Shown: positions 22,410-36,013, numbered from the stretch's first letter. The stretch is 64,000 bases of DNA from Cryptomeria japonica (GCF_030272615.1 NC_081412.1:21594432-21658431), one strand, 5' to 3'. Notes: generated from the letters alone by a model not told the origin. Made by a program: numbers and translations.

Positions 22410-24308
22410 GTGAAAAAGCACTCTATGAGAAGTGATGAGACTGGAGAATGGCAGGCTGTCATAAGCAAAAGGGCGAGGAAAATAGCAAGAAAAACTCATT
22501 CACGAAACAACCCCAATTACAACTTCAATACTCCAATTTACCAACGGCGACATGAGAAATACCCTAGAAATATTTCTTGGGGGGCCAATCAGAGGCAGGT
22601 GCTGGCGACAAAATTCTATTCTACTGTATCTCTTCCTCTGCTGAAACTTGCAGGTTCCAAGAATAACAAGTAATATTTTGAACAAAGATTGGATAGTTGT
22701 CATAGACCTCAATGGGTTTATGAGAATGGTAGTTGGATAGACAAATGTGCTTCTTCTAATAAGGGTAACTTCTTCAAAGCCAAAGTATCGAAGATGAACT
22801 TATTTTCTAAACGCTATGAAAAGATGCCAAGAAAATTTAATCCTCCTAGGGTTTGTAAATCCCTCATTTCCCCTGGCTACATGAGCGAATTGTATTCCCC
22901 TAGGGAAGAAAAGGGTTTTTTCCTCAAATAAATCAATTCCAGAGATCTCTATGCAGCATCAGGTTAAAAACTCTGTCAAAATTGCCTCGACCAAGCTTAA
23001 TCCCATATGGAATTTATATTCCAGATTAGGGATTTTTGTCAAACAAAACGGTAAGAATCTCCCAACAACAGAGGCTATTGATTGGTGGGATTCCAGGTTC
23101 CCACGCCAGTTAAGTATCACTCATCTAGATAATGATATTATGTTCATTTAGTGTAAAAATTTAGATGTTAAAAATGAAATTCTCTTATGAAGTGTTAGAT
23201 TATTTAAAGGTCATTGTTTTTTATTGCATCGAATGGTTTCTGAATTTTAACCCCTATTCCTTTAAACCTAAACTTATAACTAGATGGGTCGATTTAGGCC
23301 CTATTCCAGTCGAATACCACTTCCCTCAATTATTAGAAGAGCTTGGGAATAAACTGGGCTCCTTTATTGGCTATGAAGGTCTTGATAGGGAAGATCAGAA
23401 CAAACATATTAAACTGCTTATTAATTTAAACCCGAATGTTGAAACCTTTGATCCTGTGGAAATTGTAATGGACAAAGGGTCATGGACGATCAAGACAGTC
23501 CTATACGATGGGTTCATTGATGTTACAGATATAAAAATGAAGAATTTCAACAAAGTCGACAATAACCCTGCTAAAATTGAGTCTCATGTCTCCAAGCCAG
23601 ACATATTTGTTAAAATTAATGAGGGGATGGGGGGTTTCTATTTAGAATCTGTGGGGACGAACCAACCGGACTCCCTAAAAACCTTCCATCATTCCTACCC
23701 TGAGGCTAATACAAATTCCCCAAACAATAAAAAGGAATCTCTGAAACTCTTCCTAAAGGATACCGAAACCCTCAGGACTGAAGTGGTGCATGAATTAGAA
23801 AATATCAATCCCGAAGAATCTAATCCACGATCCCCTTCAAATCCGGTGAAGACCTCTCCTAATTTACATAATATAGATGGTGATATAAAACCAGAAATTC
23901 CTCTAGAATTAGAAACAACATTCAACATGGTTGGGATCAATAATTGAGGAAACTTTAAGCCCTGAAGAGGCAGCTAAAAAATAATTCCTCATTCAAAAAA
24001 TTCTTGAATCTATGGAGGGGGAAACTGAAGGGGAGGTTGATGCCCCCTATGATAATCCACATATTCCCCTTAAGATTGGTGAATCTAGTTGTTCTGAGTT
24101 CGAGGATTTATCCAAGGAGTGTTCAGTGTTGGGGATCAAACAAAGCTTCCACAGTAAAGAAAATCTTGACTGTGTAGTAGAGGGCAAGAAAAGAGATAGG
24201 AAGTCTCTTGTTGAGCTCAGAACAATGGACGGTTTGGCTGAAGGCCAAGGCAAACTCATAGCCTTTTTTGATGCAAGGAGGGGGAAGGTCCTTCCCAAGG
24301 AGCCATGA
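22410..24308 (+). pseudogene. LINE ORF1 (DUF4283-type), frameshifted
   Basis: Pieces start at 22410, 22689, 22951, 23165 and 24012 in changing frames. The best block, ITRWVDLGPIPVEYHFPQLL followed by LGNKLGSFIGYEG, matches the core of DUF4283, the domain found in ORF1 of plant L1 elements and thought to bind RNA. An acidic, Pro- and Ser-rich region follows. No CCHC knuckle survives. The last piece ends in a TGA at 24306-24308 that overlaps the ATG of ORF2 by ATGA. Confidence 0.7.
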
Positions 24309-27300
24309 AGCTTATAACTTGGAATGTTAGGGGAACGAAGGCCCCTAACAAACAACACTTAATCAAGCACTTTAGTTTCTCCTGGAAATTTGATATATTG
24401 ATGCTTCAAAAGACAAAGTTTACACTAGAGGATTCTGATCAATTTGTTAAGAAAATAGGAGTTGGGCATATTGACTCAGTTGAGGCTGATGGTGCCTCTG
24501 GGTGTCTAAGTATGATATGGGATCCTAGACGGGTATTCTTTGACCCCTTGTTTAGTAATAAACATTGGACGGGAGGAGCAGTTAGGAGTACCTCAAGCAA
24601 CCTCAGATTTTTGCTTATCAACATCTATGGCCCCATCCCATATAATTAAAAAAGGGTGGTCTGGAGAGAGCTTAGCAACCTCTTTAACCTAGGCATTACA
24701 GAAAAATGGGGGGGGGGGGGGGGGGGGCTCTTAGTAGAGTCCCTCAGTCCATGAAAGATTTCACAATGGGTTAATATCAATAACCTCATAGAAATTAAAT
24801 CTAGTAACGGTAACTTTACATGGAATAATAGAACGTCAAGCTATAGCCACGTTCCAAAAAAGCTTGATAGGTTCCTCTATAAAGGAAATCTAATTGACTT
24901 CCCTCATACCATGAGCTCACACATTGTTCTCGCATCAGGCTCAAATCACTTCCTAGTCCACCTTTTGATTGAAGATGATAGACAACCTTCACGATGCCCT
25001 TTCAAATTTGAGAAGATGTGGATGCTAGATAAAAATTTTATCAAATTGATTGCATAATGGTGGGATGAGGAGCATTTCATAGGATCCAAAATGATCTGTT
25101 TTATATCTAAGCTGAAATCTATTAAACAAAAACTTCTTCAATGGAATAGAGAAAAATTCAGAAACATCTTTGAAGAGAAAGTTAGGTTGGAAAAGGATTT
25201 AGCTGAGCTTAATGACAGAGTAATCAAGGATGGGATGAACCAACAAAGTTATCTTAGAAAAAAGGAACTTTTAGGGCATTATTTAAACATTTTAGCTAAG
25301 GAAGAAATCTACTGGAAGCAAACATCTAGAGAGAACTGGCTGCAACATGGAGACAAAAACACAAAAATTTTCCATAACAATACCAAAATCAGAAGGAACA
25401 TTAACATGATCTCAATTATAAAGGATAGGTACGACAACATCATTAATGACCCCAAACTGATAGCCCAAGAAGCAGTAAATTACTTTACAAAAGTTTTGAA
25501 TAATTGGGACACTTTTGATTTAGGGGCTCAAGCTAAGTTGTTGGAAAGCATCCCTAAGATTGTAACATAAGCCCAAAATTAAATGCTAAACAACAAGTTC
25601 ATGGAATCATAAATTCACACAACATTAAACCAATTGCACCTTGGCAAATCTCTTGGGCCAGATGGGTTCCCAACATGCTTTTTTCAGAAATGCTGGCACA
25701 TTCTAGGGAAAGATTTGGTAGAGGCACTAGAAGCCTCTAGAAAATCAGGGAAGCTTTTGAGAGAAATTAATTAGAATCTAATCACTCTCATTTCCAAAAA
25801 GAAAATGCAGAGGATTTTGATGATTATAGGCCCATATCGTTATGCAACACTATTTACAAAGTATTAACCAAAACATTAGCAAATAGACTTAAATCTATCT
25901 TGCCTTGCATCATTTCTGATGAACAAATTGGATTTGTTCCGAGTAGGTCAATATTTAATGGCATTATTATAGCTCTAAAAACCATCCACTCTATCCAACA
26001 AAATCATCATCGAGTAATTTTGATAAAATTAGATATCAAGAAAGCCTATGATAAGGTAGATTGGAGGTTTCTGTGCAAGTGCTTGGAAGCCTTTGGATTC
26101 CCAAAACGATGGGTCAACTTGCTCTTTGAATGTCTTTCTCGTCCCAAAATATCTGTCCTGGTAAATAGCTCACCAAAGGGCTTCTTTGATATTTCTAGGG
26201 GGCTTAGACAAGGAGACCCTATCTCTCCTTTCCTCTTCATCATTATGGTAGAAACTCTTGGAAGGTCTATATCTAAATCAAGACTGAATCACTAGTTAAG
26301 CGGGATCAAGGTCACAAGTGATATTGAACCCTTTACTCATCAACAGTTTGCAGAGGACACAATATTAATGGGTGAAGCAAGTATGTCAGAAGATCAACAA
26401 TTTAGAGACATTCTCGAGGCTTATACCAAAGCTTCTGAACAAATAGTAAATAATAGCAAATCTAAAGTTTTCTTCGTTAACACTAACCCCAGAATTGAAC
26501 TCACTATATGTAGAATCTTGGGGTATAACAAGGGTGCTCTGCCCTCTTAATATTTAGGAATGCCTTTACACAAAGGCCATAGGAGCAAAAACCTTTGGGA
26601 TAATATACTGAACAAAATTGATCAGAAGCTAGATGCTTGGAAAAACAACTGGTTGTCTTCAACAAATAAGCTCACTATGATAAAATCGGTTTTATTTGTC
26701 ATACCAATCTATCATATGTCCTGCTTACAACTCCCCAAAGGCATCAACAAAAAACTAAACAAGAAACTGAGAAGTTTCTACTGGAATGGTGCTACTGACA
26801 AGAAGAAGTTAGCTATGATTGCACAAAATAAGATTTGTAGGCCTGTGACCTTGGGGGGTACAAGATTGAAACATGCAAAACAAGGCTCTAGGAGCGAAAT
26901 TGGTATGGAAAATTTACAAAGAACCCAATCTCAAATGGGTTAAAATATTACAATCCAAATATCTGACTAGTAGTGACCCTAGTTGCATTTTTAGGACGGC
27001 TTCCCCTCCGAAAGATTCCAGGATATGGAACTTTTTATTAGATTGTAGAGACATCATCCAGGACAAGCTTACTTGGGATATTGCAATTGGGGATGAAGCT
27101 TTGTTTTGGGAAGCCTCATGGGGTGGTTACCTGACCCTTGATTCCTTAGGATTCAATGAGCAAGTAATAGCATGACTTAAGGAAGAATGGGGATCACATC
27201 TTAAAAATTATGTAAATTTCCCCAAGGGGGACTCGACCTTGGGGTGGGAGTGGAAATCGATGACTAAATTCAATCTTCCTGCCCAAGATGTTGAGGAGAT

Positions 27301-28521
27301 TGCTAGACATTTGAGAAATAGGAAGCTTGCCTTTCATCAAGGTAGCGATAAGCTTATATGGGTAGGATCCAAAACAAATTCCTATAAAGTTAAGGAGGGA
27401 TACAAGCTGCTGCAAGAGAAATTATCTTTACCTAGAACTTATCTCCCAATTCGATTATGCTAGAGTAAAATTGGGATTCCCAAAGCAGGCTCCTTTGCCT
27501 GGGCAGCTCTTCAAAAGAGAATCCTTACTGCTGACTAGTTTACAAAGATTGGATTTGAAGGCCCATCTAGATGTTCTCTCTGTGGAAATAATAGTGAAAC
27601 CGCAGATCATTTACTTCTGAATTGCCAGTTTAGCCAAATATGTTGGGACTAGTTATGTGAGAGCCTAAGTTGGTACTCTCCAAATCACAATGATCTCCTT
27701 AAATGGTTTTAGGGTTGGCCCTCTCAAGATAACATAGGGATCTACAATATAATTTGGAATATTACCCCTTCAATCGTAACCTGGGAGATTTGGAAGGAAA
27801 GGAATATAAGAGTATTAAAAAATAAATCAATGAATGAGAACCTTTTAATTAACGAAATAGAAGCTTCAATTGTGGAAGTAGTCAATAGTAGGCTCCTACT
27901 GATGCAAAAAATTGATGCCAAGCTCTCAAGATGGGATGAAATTATAAGAGGAAAGTGGCATGGTCTTAAAATTCTCCGCTTTATTGGCAAAGGGGTTTCA
28001 GGTAATAACAGTATTAGATGTCAAGTTAAATGGTCACCCCCTTTGTTGGGTTGGCACAAGCTAAACTTCGATGGCGCCTCTAGAGGCAATCTTGGCAAAG
28101 CAGGGATAGGTTGTGTGATCCACAATTCCAAAGGTCAAGAGATGGCAAGCCTTTGCAAACCAATAGGAATAGAAACTAACAATATGACATAGATTCAAGC
28201 TCTGTGTGAAGGCTTGATTATGGCTAGGGAATTGCTTATAAAGAATTTAGATATAGAAGGGGATTCAACCATTATTATTAATGCTATCAGGGTAGGATCA
28301 ACCCCCAATTGGAGGCTTAATAGCTATCTAAGTAGGGCAATTGACCTCCTCAAAGCTTTTGAGAATCATTCATTGAATCATATCTATAGGGAAGGCAACA
28401 AAAGGGCTGAATTTTTGGCCAATCTAGGGGCGAATGGCCAGTCTGTTACTAATTTCAAACCTCCCCGAGAGGCTAATAAGTTTTTACTATCTCTCCCTAG
28501 GATCTTTAGGGGGGTTGATTG
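24305..28521 (+). pseudogene. LINE ORF2: endonuclease, reverse transcriptase, RNase H
   Basis: The N-terminus KLITWNVRGTKAPN is the apurinic-like endonuclease start. The catalytic Glu in LQET is Lys here (LQKTK, about residue 38). A 20-G run at 24708-24727 and stops interrupt the endonuclease. The reverse transcriptase spans about 25640-26560: SLGPDGFP, DEQIGFVPSRSIFNG, LIKLDIKKAYDKVDW, LRQGDPISPFLF, then FAEDT where FADDT is expected. The zinc-binding region follows (CSLCGNNSETADHLLLNC). RNase H begins HKLNFDGASRGNLGKAGIG, with EGDSTIIINAI and YREGNKRAEFLANLG near the end. Frame changes lie near 25800 and 26880. Confidence 0.9.
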
Positions 28522-29040
28522 AGGGTCTTATCCTTAACATTATTTAGTTTAGACATTGTGGGATATATATCTATTCAAAGATATACTTTTACTCTTATAC
28601 AGGATCCTTTTTTGGATATTGTCACCTTTGGATATTTTCCTGTGTTCTCTTTGTATTCTTATATATATATATATATATATATATTTATTAATTTATTTAT
28701 TAATATATTTAAACATAGATATATATTTATCTATATTTATCTCTTTTTTAAATTTCTCTTCTCTCCTTTTCTGTTCATCGGTCACTCTCCCATGTGGTCA
28801 TCATTAGTTAGTACTTTGTGTGAGATGTGTTGTCCTCATTATTTCTTGTTATGCGCTTATGGCTCTGTATCAAAAGGGCCGACTCTTTGATTCGACCTTT
28901 CATATCCTTGGCCTTTCCATTATTAGGCCCAATTATTATCTTCCCCTTGTCATGTGTGGCATTTATGAGAATTAGCTTTGAGAGCATTCTCGACTTCCTT
29001 TTAAGCAACTCTAGTTCTGGCTTAGGCAGATTGGTCTTTT
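28522..29040 (+). other. Spacer between LINE ORF2 and ORF3
   Basis: About 520 bp inside the LINE, with a TA microsatellite at 28660-28684. No conserved protein is seen here. Confidence 0.6.
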
Positions 29041-29562
29041 ATGAGTTCTTCTAATGGATTCTGCAATCTATATGCTACTCGAGAAGAGAACAAAATGATG
29101 GCTTTTAAGGGTCATATAAAACTTGAGAGATGGTGCAGGATCTTGAATGACCTTGATGATCTTGCAGTTAGGGCCATGACAGTAGTAATGGGGGAGGAGC
29201 ATATGAATTACGATTTCAGATTCAAGGTTAATTATGATATCCCTGCTACATTTGTAGCCATCCCGCTAGTTATGAGAATAGCCAGAAATGAGGCTATTCA
29301 ACTTTGTAAGGTAATTTTCAAAGAAAATTTGTTGAGTGGTCTAGAGATGGTTGTCAACAATATTGATGACAACTTGATGATCCCATACCCAAAGGATTAT
29401 GTTAAGCTGGGTGAGAGGAATCATGAAAGGGTTGTGGTAAGATGCCCTATTCTGACTATTAAGGATGTCTCCTCCTTTGAAGAGAGGAAACCTATAATTG
29501 CTAGAAATATTGTTTTTCTCCATAAATGGCTCAACCTGAAACCTACTCAAGGAACAAAATGA
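29041..29562 (+). CDS. LINE ORF3, conserved protein of unknown function (173 aa)
   Basis: The frame is open from an ATG at 29041 for 173 codons. After its stop the same frame goes on with WVDYMAEEGFVPTPNFPDIE to a stop at 29638-29640, so the original protein may have been longer. It lies inside the target-duplication-bounded LINE, between RNase H and the poly-A tail. Aligned by eye without gaps, its AMTVVMGEEHMNYDFRFK to KVIFKENLLSGLEMVV part matches the AIQLVLREEVVVIDHRYR to KKIIPKEYLLNLESLLEWVV part of the fragment at 8122-8838. AFKG and LE upstream also correspond. Identity is low but the pattern is regular. No known domain is recognised. It is the best preserved ORF of this element. The start codon is simply the first ATG. 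Confidence 0.55.
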   Translation: MSSSNGFCNLYATREENKMMAFKGHIKLERWCRILNDLDDLAVRAMTVVMGEEHMNYDFRFKVNYDIPATFVAIPLVMRIARNEAIQLCKVIFKENLLSGLEMVVNNIDDNLMIPYPKDYVKLGERNHERVVVRCPILTIKDVSSFEERKPIIARNIVFLHKWLNLKPTQGTK

Positions 29563-30774
29563 TGGGTAGACTATATGGCTGAGGAAGGTTTTGTGCCCAC
29601 GCCAAACTTCCCAGATATTGAAATTGAAAATTCCAGGTAATACCTCCTGTGATTATTAGAACTTCCCATCTGTCTATGAAGTCTCCCTCTTCGGCAAGAA
29701 AGATGAACCATTTGGCGACAGTGGTGACTGAACCGTCGACCTCTTATGCAACCTTCCATCCTCCACATGGGGATTGTGTTTTCATTGATAGGAGCTTGAA
29801 GGAATGAAAATTTTACTCTATATGCTTTCTTTATACGTTATAAACTAAGTATATCTTGGGAATCCCCCAATAAATTTTGATTATATCAGTTATGGTAAAC
29901 TTGGACACATTCCAGTATGGTTACTTGGCAATAGTTTTCTTTGGACATCTTGCAGCTCTGACACTTGATGTATGGACTTTACTTTTATAATTAGCTACTT
30001 ATATTTACATTTCCGATGGCCATCAATTATTTACATCTCTGGAGATGGTTTATTATATCTAGGATGACTCATTTTTAAATAAATTATGTTTTGTTTATTC
30101 TTTTAGTTGTCTCTATGGGAACCCTATCGAGTTCTGACTTCTATAGATGCCACCTATATATTAAGTATATACATACAGATGGTATTTATATTGGTTTGAA
30201 ACCTCAATCTGGTCTGAGCTATGTTTGGCTTTGACCCCCTTCTTTGCATGTTCTTGGTGTAATATGTTGTTTAATGGGTGGTGTAGATGGATGCCTCTGT
30301 TTATATGATGTACTCTTGTCTTTTATGGTTCCATATTATATCTAACAGATGGTCTAGTTGTTTGGGAGTTGTTTTTTGGCTTTTGTTGTGCAAGAAGTCC
30401 CGTCTGTTACAGATGACTGAGATCGAGAATTTGTGTATCGAGAGCCCGGATAATCATGGGAAGGCTAAAACAGGAACAGTCCTTTGCCTCTCCAAGAGGT
30501 CATTTGGGAGTAGGTCATGCATCCAATGGCTCTATAAGATAGAACTCTGTTCAATTCTTGATGTACTGTATTGTAGCAAGTAGCCAAATTATGCTTAAAT
30601 GAGGGAAAATCCCTCAATTTGCATAGTCGTTTGCGGAGCAAGACCGAAGGTTTTCTCCACCCGGCTCTTTCCTGCCGATGCCCCTAATGAACCGGGTTGT
30701 AATAGGTTTTCAAAATTAATAAAATTTATGACTATGACCTTTTACCGATCAAAAAAAAAAGAAATCATGTTAAC

Positions 30775-33700
30775 TTATAAATAAATAAAAGACAACATAT
30801 TGTTATATTATATGTTTTGTGAATATGGAAAGTGGACTGCTATATTGTGTTTTGTGAATATGAAAATCCCTCTTCAAGCAATGGCTGCAACCCTTAACAT
30901 TCTCTACAAATTATGATTTCTTTCAATTGAATTTTGCTGAAATGAATAATTTTAAATCAAGTTGAAATGAATAATTTTAAATCAAGTTTCATCACGCGTT
31001 AAACACTATGAGCTCATTAAAGGGCAGCATAAATTCTCACACGTAGGAAGAATACTATTTTAATGAGGTGGCAAGATCTATATTAGCAATGGAAAACAAA
31101 AAAGGTTGGTGATGCAATGAAAAACAATAAAACAACTCTCTTATGACAAGAGGCAAATTAATTTGAAACGTGGGAAAATAGCAAGGCTACATAAGTGAAA
31201 ATATATTAATATAATCTTGTTTCGCCATTAGTGAATGGGCTACTATTAGTTGGGATGACTTCACAATTTGAAGTAACTCTACTATGGGTTTGGTTACTCA
31301 ACGATGTAGGGGACAGGGAATTTTTAAGAGAAAAGGCGAAGGGGCCAATATAACATGATGCTTAGGGTTACACATTCTTGAGTTTAGACCAAAACCCCCA
31401 AAGTGAAAAATAAATTATTTGGAACACTGGAGGGTAATTTTTCAAGAGAATCACAATCGATTGTGTTTATGTAAAATCATGTTAAATAATATGTCAAGGA
31501 ATGATTGTAGAGGTTTTAGGGGTAAATTATAAGTTTGCAATCTTATAAGTCAAGCTAACTTTTTTGGTAATTGAGCTTGTAGTCATGTTGATTTAATTTT
31601 GTAGAAATGTAAATCGAGTGAAAAATATCTATAATTTAATAAATTAGACATTTTGAGATAGTCCATAATCACGTGAGATTATAAATCTATCTCAAAACTT
31701 TTATTAGACTAATATTATTTGTGTGAAGAATATATATATATATATATATAGGTTTAGGAGGTTTCATACAAGGTGACAAGACAACAATATAGCTACGATT
31801 TTGATTGAAATTGAACCATAATAGAATTATGCAAATCATAAGAAAAGTCAAATTTTGGTACTTGAAATATCTAAAATGTGAATGAATACCTAAGTGAACT
31901 CTTAAAGTGAAGGATTCACAATGAAATGAAATAAAAAATTCAAGGAACACTTAGGAGAAAGTAGAGAAAATGCTATCAATGAATATTATGAAATTCATGC
32001 ATTAAAATACTTGAACCCATGAGTTAATCTAGAATATTAATATTTATGGGACATCAAATCACATTGTAATGCATGAAAACACATGTTCATAGTTGAAAAT
32101 AGGAATAAAAGAATATAAATGAGGGAAATTGATTTTTTGTGAGGTTTTACAACCTATTCTCATTTGGTTGAAATAAACTCTTAGAATCGTCACGGTTACA
32201 AACTTTTGATGTAGCTTCACATTCTTGTAAATGGGGTCAAAAAGTTCAATAGTGTCAACTTGTCAAGGTTTCAAGGATGAATGGTAACCTTGCATACACG
32301 TAAGTCAAGGTAAAAATGTTGATGATGTTTAACATGGGGTTATGGAGGTTGATTACAACTTTACATGATTGAAAGAATCGAAGAAAAGTCCAATTCTCTA
32401 TCATTAAAGGGCTGATTAGGGAATTACTAATTTAGAGCAACATTGCATGACTACAATACAATCCTAATTCTCTATAAATAAAGAGTTTATTAAGAAATTG
32501 AGGATTTAGAGAAAAATTGCATGATTGCATGGGTACAAGAAAAGTCTAATTCTATATCAATGAAGAGATAATAAAATAATTGAGGACTAGGAGCAAATTA
32601 CAAGTTTGTAGGAAAATTTTGGTTTGGGGCCTTCTTTATGGGGATTCTTATGTTCATGGGCACCTTATCCATCTATACATTTTCAAGACCCATCTCTTTT
32701 CATTCACCTAAAATATGCTTAAGGGGGATCAGTGTAGGTTTTTTTTCTTTTCATTAGTTTCTACGTATTTTTTCACATGTAGTTTAGTTTTCTTATGTAG
32801 ATTTATTTTGGCTAATAATGGTGATTAAAGTGAGTGGTGTCTCTTCACATTCTATCTTTCTCCTCCTTTCCATTTCTTATAAATGCACTTACCATGATTG
32901 ATTTGTTCTCTTATGCTCTCTAGTTTGCTATGTATTTACTTTCCTGACTAATGAGAAATAACATTATTCAACCTACTATCCAGGTGAGCAGTGTTGTGAC
33001 TATCATTATGACATTTATTCTTGGTTGATTCTTTTCTTATTGTAAAATCCAACACAAGTTAAAGTAATCTTTATATGGTTTCTATTAACTCTTACACTTC
33101 TCTTTCAAAACTTAATTCATTTATTTACAGTTCCTCTTATTTCTTTGCAATGCAAATATTAGGTGGGATGTGTACTATTCATTCTTCAAGTCTTTGAGAC
33201 TGCTGCATATAAGTGTGTCACAGTTGGATAAATAAAAGGCTTGCTTATTAGAAACAACAATACTTTCCTCATAGATTTAGGAGTTTGATTATTTGACATT
33301 ATTAGTAACCATCTTTAAATAAATACTATATTATTCAATATACAATTTTTTCAATAATCTTATTTAGTACTAACTAATCATTTTAGTTAATTTTTCTCAT
33401 CACTATAATTTATACTATGAAAATAAATATGAATAACTATTAGAATTTACCCTCTTATTGCAAACATCTCAATCTACACACTAAACACAAAATTAATATC
33501 ATCCATTACCCAAATCCAAATCAAATATATACTCTAATAACCAAGATCAAATCAAATTTATATAACTAATACCCAAAATCAAATGATATCAATTAATATT
33601 ATTCAATTCAAATAATATATGGTGAGTTTTGTCATTGTAAGGTATAGGAAAGTTGCCATGTCCAATCGAGTTATTAAATTACAAGTGAAAGGGGGTTGGT

Positions 33701-36008
33701 GGAGTGCCCACAAAGATTTGGCCCATCTGCATGAATATCTTCACAACCCAAAAATTGGTTGGTATCATATTATTAAATTAAAAGACACACATTATATTCT
33801 CTAACATGGCCATTGGCATGACAATAACTATGCTACTATTTTTCAATGTATTGATTTATTATGTTTGGAGTTATGTGTTTTTCTCTTAATATGGCACTTC
33901 ATATTTTATTTTACTTTATTTTGCACATGCATTACGTTTGGAAAAGGTTAATTTGGTCAATGGAATTTAAAATCAAATTTTCTCAAAAAAAGTTTGTAAA
34001 TTATGCTTAATTTTAGTGAATAATCTATCATAGTTTTAAATAAGATTTGATAAATGAGAGACATTAATGTGAAATCCACTCTATTCGTTAGCTACAAAAG
34101 ACTTTGGTTTTTGCAATGGACCCAATAGTTTTTAGTACAATATTTAAAAGTTCCTTGGGTCGAAAACGAATAATATTTTTCATGACTTTTCATACCAATG
34201 ATTTTCCCTAGCCATTTCAAAATAATAGCAAATTGGGTGGTAAAAAGATGACTTAATTTTAAATTTTTTTATAAGGGATTGCTCCCCTATTTTCTTTTTC
34301 TTAAATAGTTTTCCTTTTTAAGAAATTTTTAATTTTGTAAGTTAGTAGTTGTTTTTTAAATAAATATACTTCAGAAATATGTGTGTATATATATATATAT
34401 ATAAAATCTTGATTACGAGATTCCAAAATTTTTCCATCTTATCTATCAAGCAATAATTACATTCAAATGACATTTTTTTTGTGTGTAGTGTCATATATGG
34501 ATGAAAGTTTTAGTCTTTGTACACTAAAATATACATTTGCAATTGTACCCTAAAAAATCTTCAAAAATAGTTATATTGATCAAGGTCTCTCAAGATTGTA
34601 GGATGACAAACAACTTCTCTGACATAAGTAGAGGGAATGTTTTAAAGAATAAAATTTACATTGACTAAACTATTATATTGAATTGCATTGTATTTTTTCT
34701 ATTTCAATTAGGAGTAAATTTATTTTATGTTGGCGGTAGTATCTTTATGGTCATTTTTCCTTTTACTCTTTCTATTCTTTATCAAAGTGGTACACTTCAA
34801 TTGTTAACATTAAAGAGATGATATGCTAGCTAACCCTTTTTATGACGATGCCATGATTTTATTCTTTCTTATTATAATGATATAACTTCTTACCCCTCGT
34901 ATCTCTTTACTTCTTCACAATACCATTCTTTTTTCATATTCACCACCTAAATCTTACATTTATTATTCTTTTGTTCCATAATTCATCGACTAATAACCTC
35001 ACATAATCTCTCCTCCCTTGATTTTTTTCCCCTAAGATCTAGAATATATCATTGTAAAATTCATGCAAGAACTAGTAAGAGATTCACATCTTCACATAAG
35101 CAAAAATATTGGAAATATTGTAAGCAAAGAAGAAATTTTTATTTAAAGAAGGGATGTCATGTTGTACATGATCTCTCAATCATGAGAGGAATCCCATTCT
35201 TCATTATCCTTTTGTAAAATAGGCCAATAAAATTGAGATTTTAATATTAACAGACCATTGAAAAATCATAATTAGAGTAAATATTAGAATATTGTCTTCA
35301 CATTTTTTGTCAATATAGAAAAACAAGTTCTAGCATTAGTGTCTAAATTTGAAATAAATTATGATAATGGCATGTGTTAAATTTATACATCTAATTTTCT
35401 TCATAGCCTTAATCTAAAGATCATGATTGCTATAGTGCTTAATGATCAATCTTTTATCATAGGGTAGATATTGTTAGCATGAGTGCTTAGATGGTTAATT
35501 TTTTGTTACATATGATATTCTATATGATATCGAAACAATGAATGGTTTGATCGCACAATAGTAGCTAAATATAATGGTAAAAACTCACAATGTTAGAGAA
35601 ATACAGTTGATTATATTATTATTGAGAAAAAATTTAAGCAATCAAAGTATCAAGAATATGGCTAAATTAATCGAGAAATTCTATATTTGTCCCTCAATCC
35701 TATGAAGTTGAAATATTGTACAAATCAAGGGAGATATAGAGGTGTTATAAAATATACCAATGACCAAATTACAATAAAAAAATCAATGAGAAAAAGTATA
35801 ACCAATGTCAATGGCTAGGGACCTTTGTTGCAAAAAAATGTGTTTCTTATGTTTAAATGTGTTTCTTATGTTTATGATAGGGATGTCATATCTATGAAGG
35901 TCGTCAAGGATACTTCACTAATTTCCTCTATAACAATTCAAATCTATTCATGTTTTTCTCAAACTAGCCCATTATTTGTAGACATGTGATTTTACAATCC
36001 ATTATGTT
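30775..36008. other. Long AT-rich stretch with no gene recognised
   Basis: More than 5 kb without convincing coding sequence. A TA microsatellite is at 31730-31750 and another at 34385-34402. Short frames, such as 33619-33804 (61 codons), have no family features. Words like AATTCTCTAT recur near 32390-32600. Confidence 0.45.
32385..32600. repeat. Degenerate tandem repeat, about 75-85 bp unit
   Basis: Three imperfect units share TCTAATTCTCTATCAATAAAG-like starts and GCATGATTGCAT-like ends (near 32389, 32462 and 32546). Confidence 0.5.
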
Positions 36009-36013
36009 GTTGT

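Larger units (their letters stand above)
22349..30760 (+). mobile_element. Full-length LINE (L1-like) with three ORFs, 8.4 kb
   Basis: The 14-bp word GAAATCATGTTAAC flanks the element (22335-22348 and 30761-30774), a target-site duplication typical of target-primed insertion. The element ends in TTACCGATC plus ten A. Inside are ORF1 (DUF4283-like), ORF2 (endonuclease, reverse transcriptase, zinc region, RNase H) and, unusually, about 2.2 kb beyond RNase H that includes an open ORF3 at 29041. A typical plant L1 is about 6 kb, so this is long. Stops, frameshifts and two catalytic replacements make it inactive. Confidence 0.9.

Noticed and set aside
33619-33804. 61-codon ORF
   Set aside because: Short, isolated, no feature beyond chance in AT-rich DNA.
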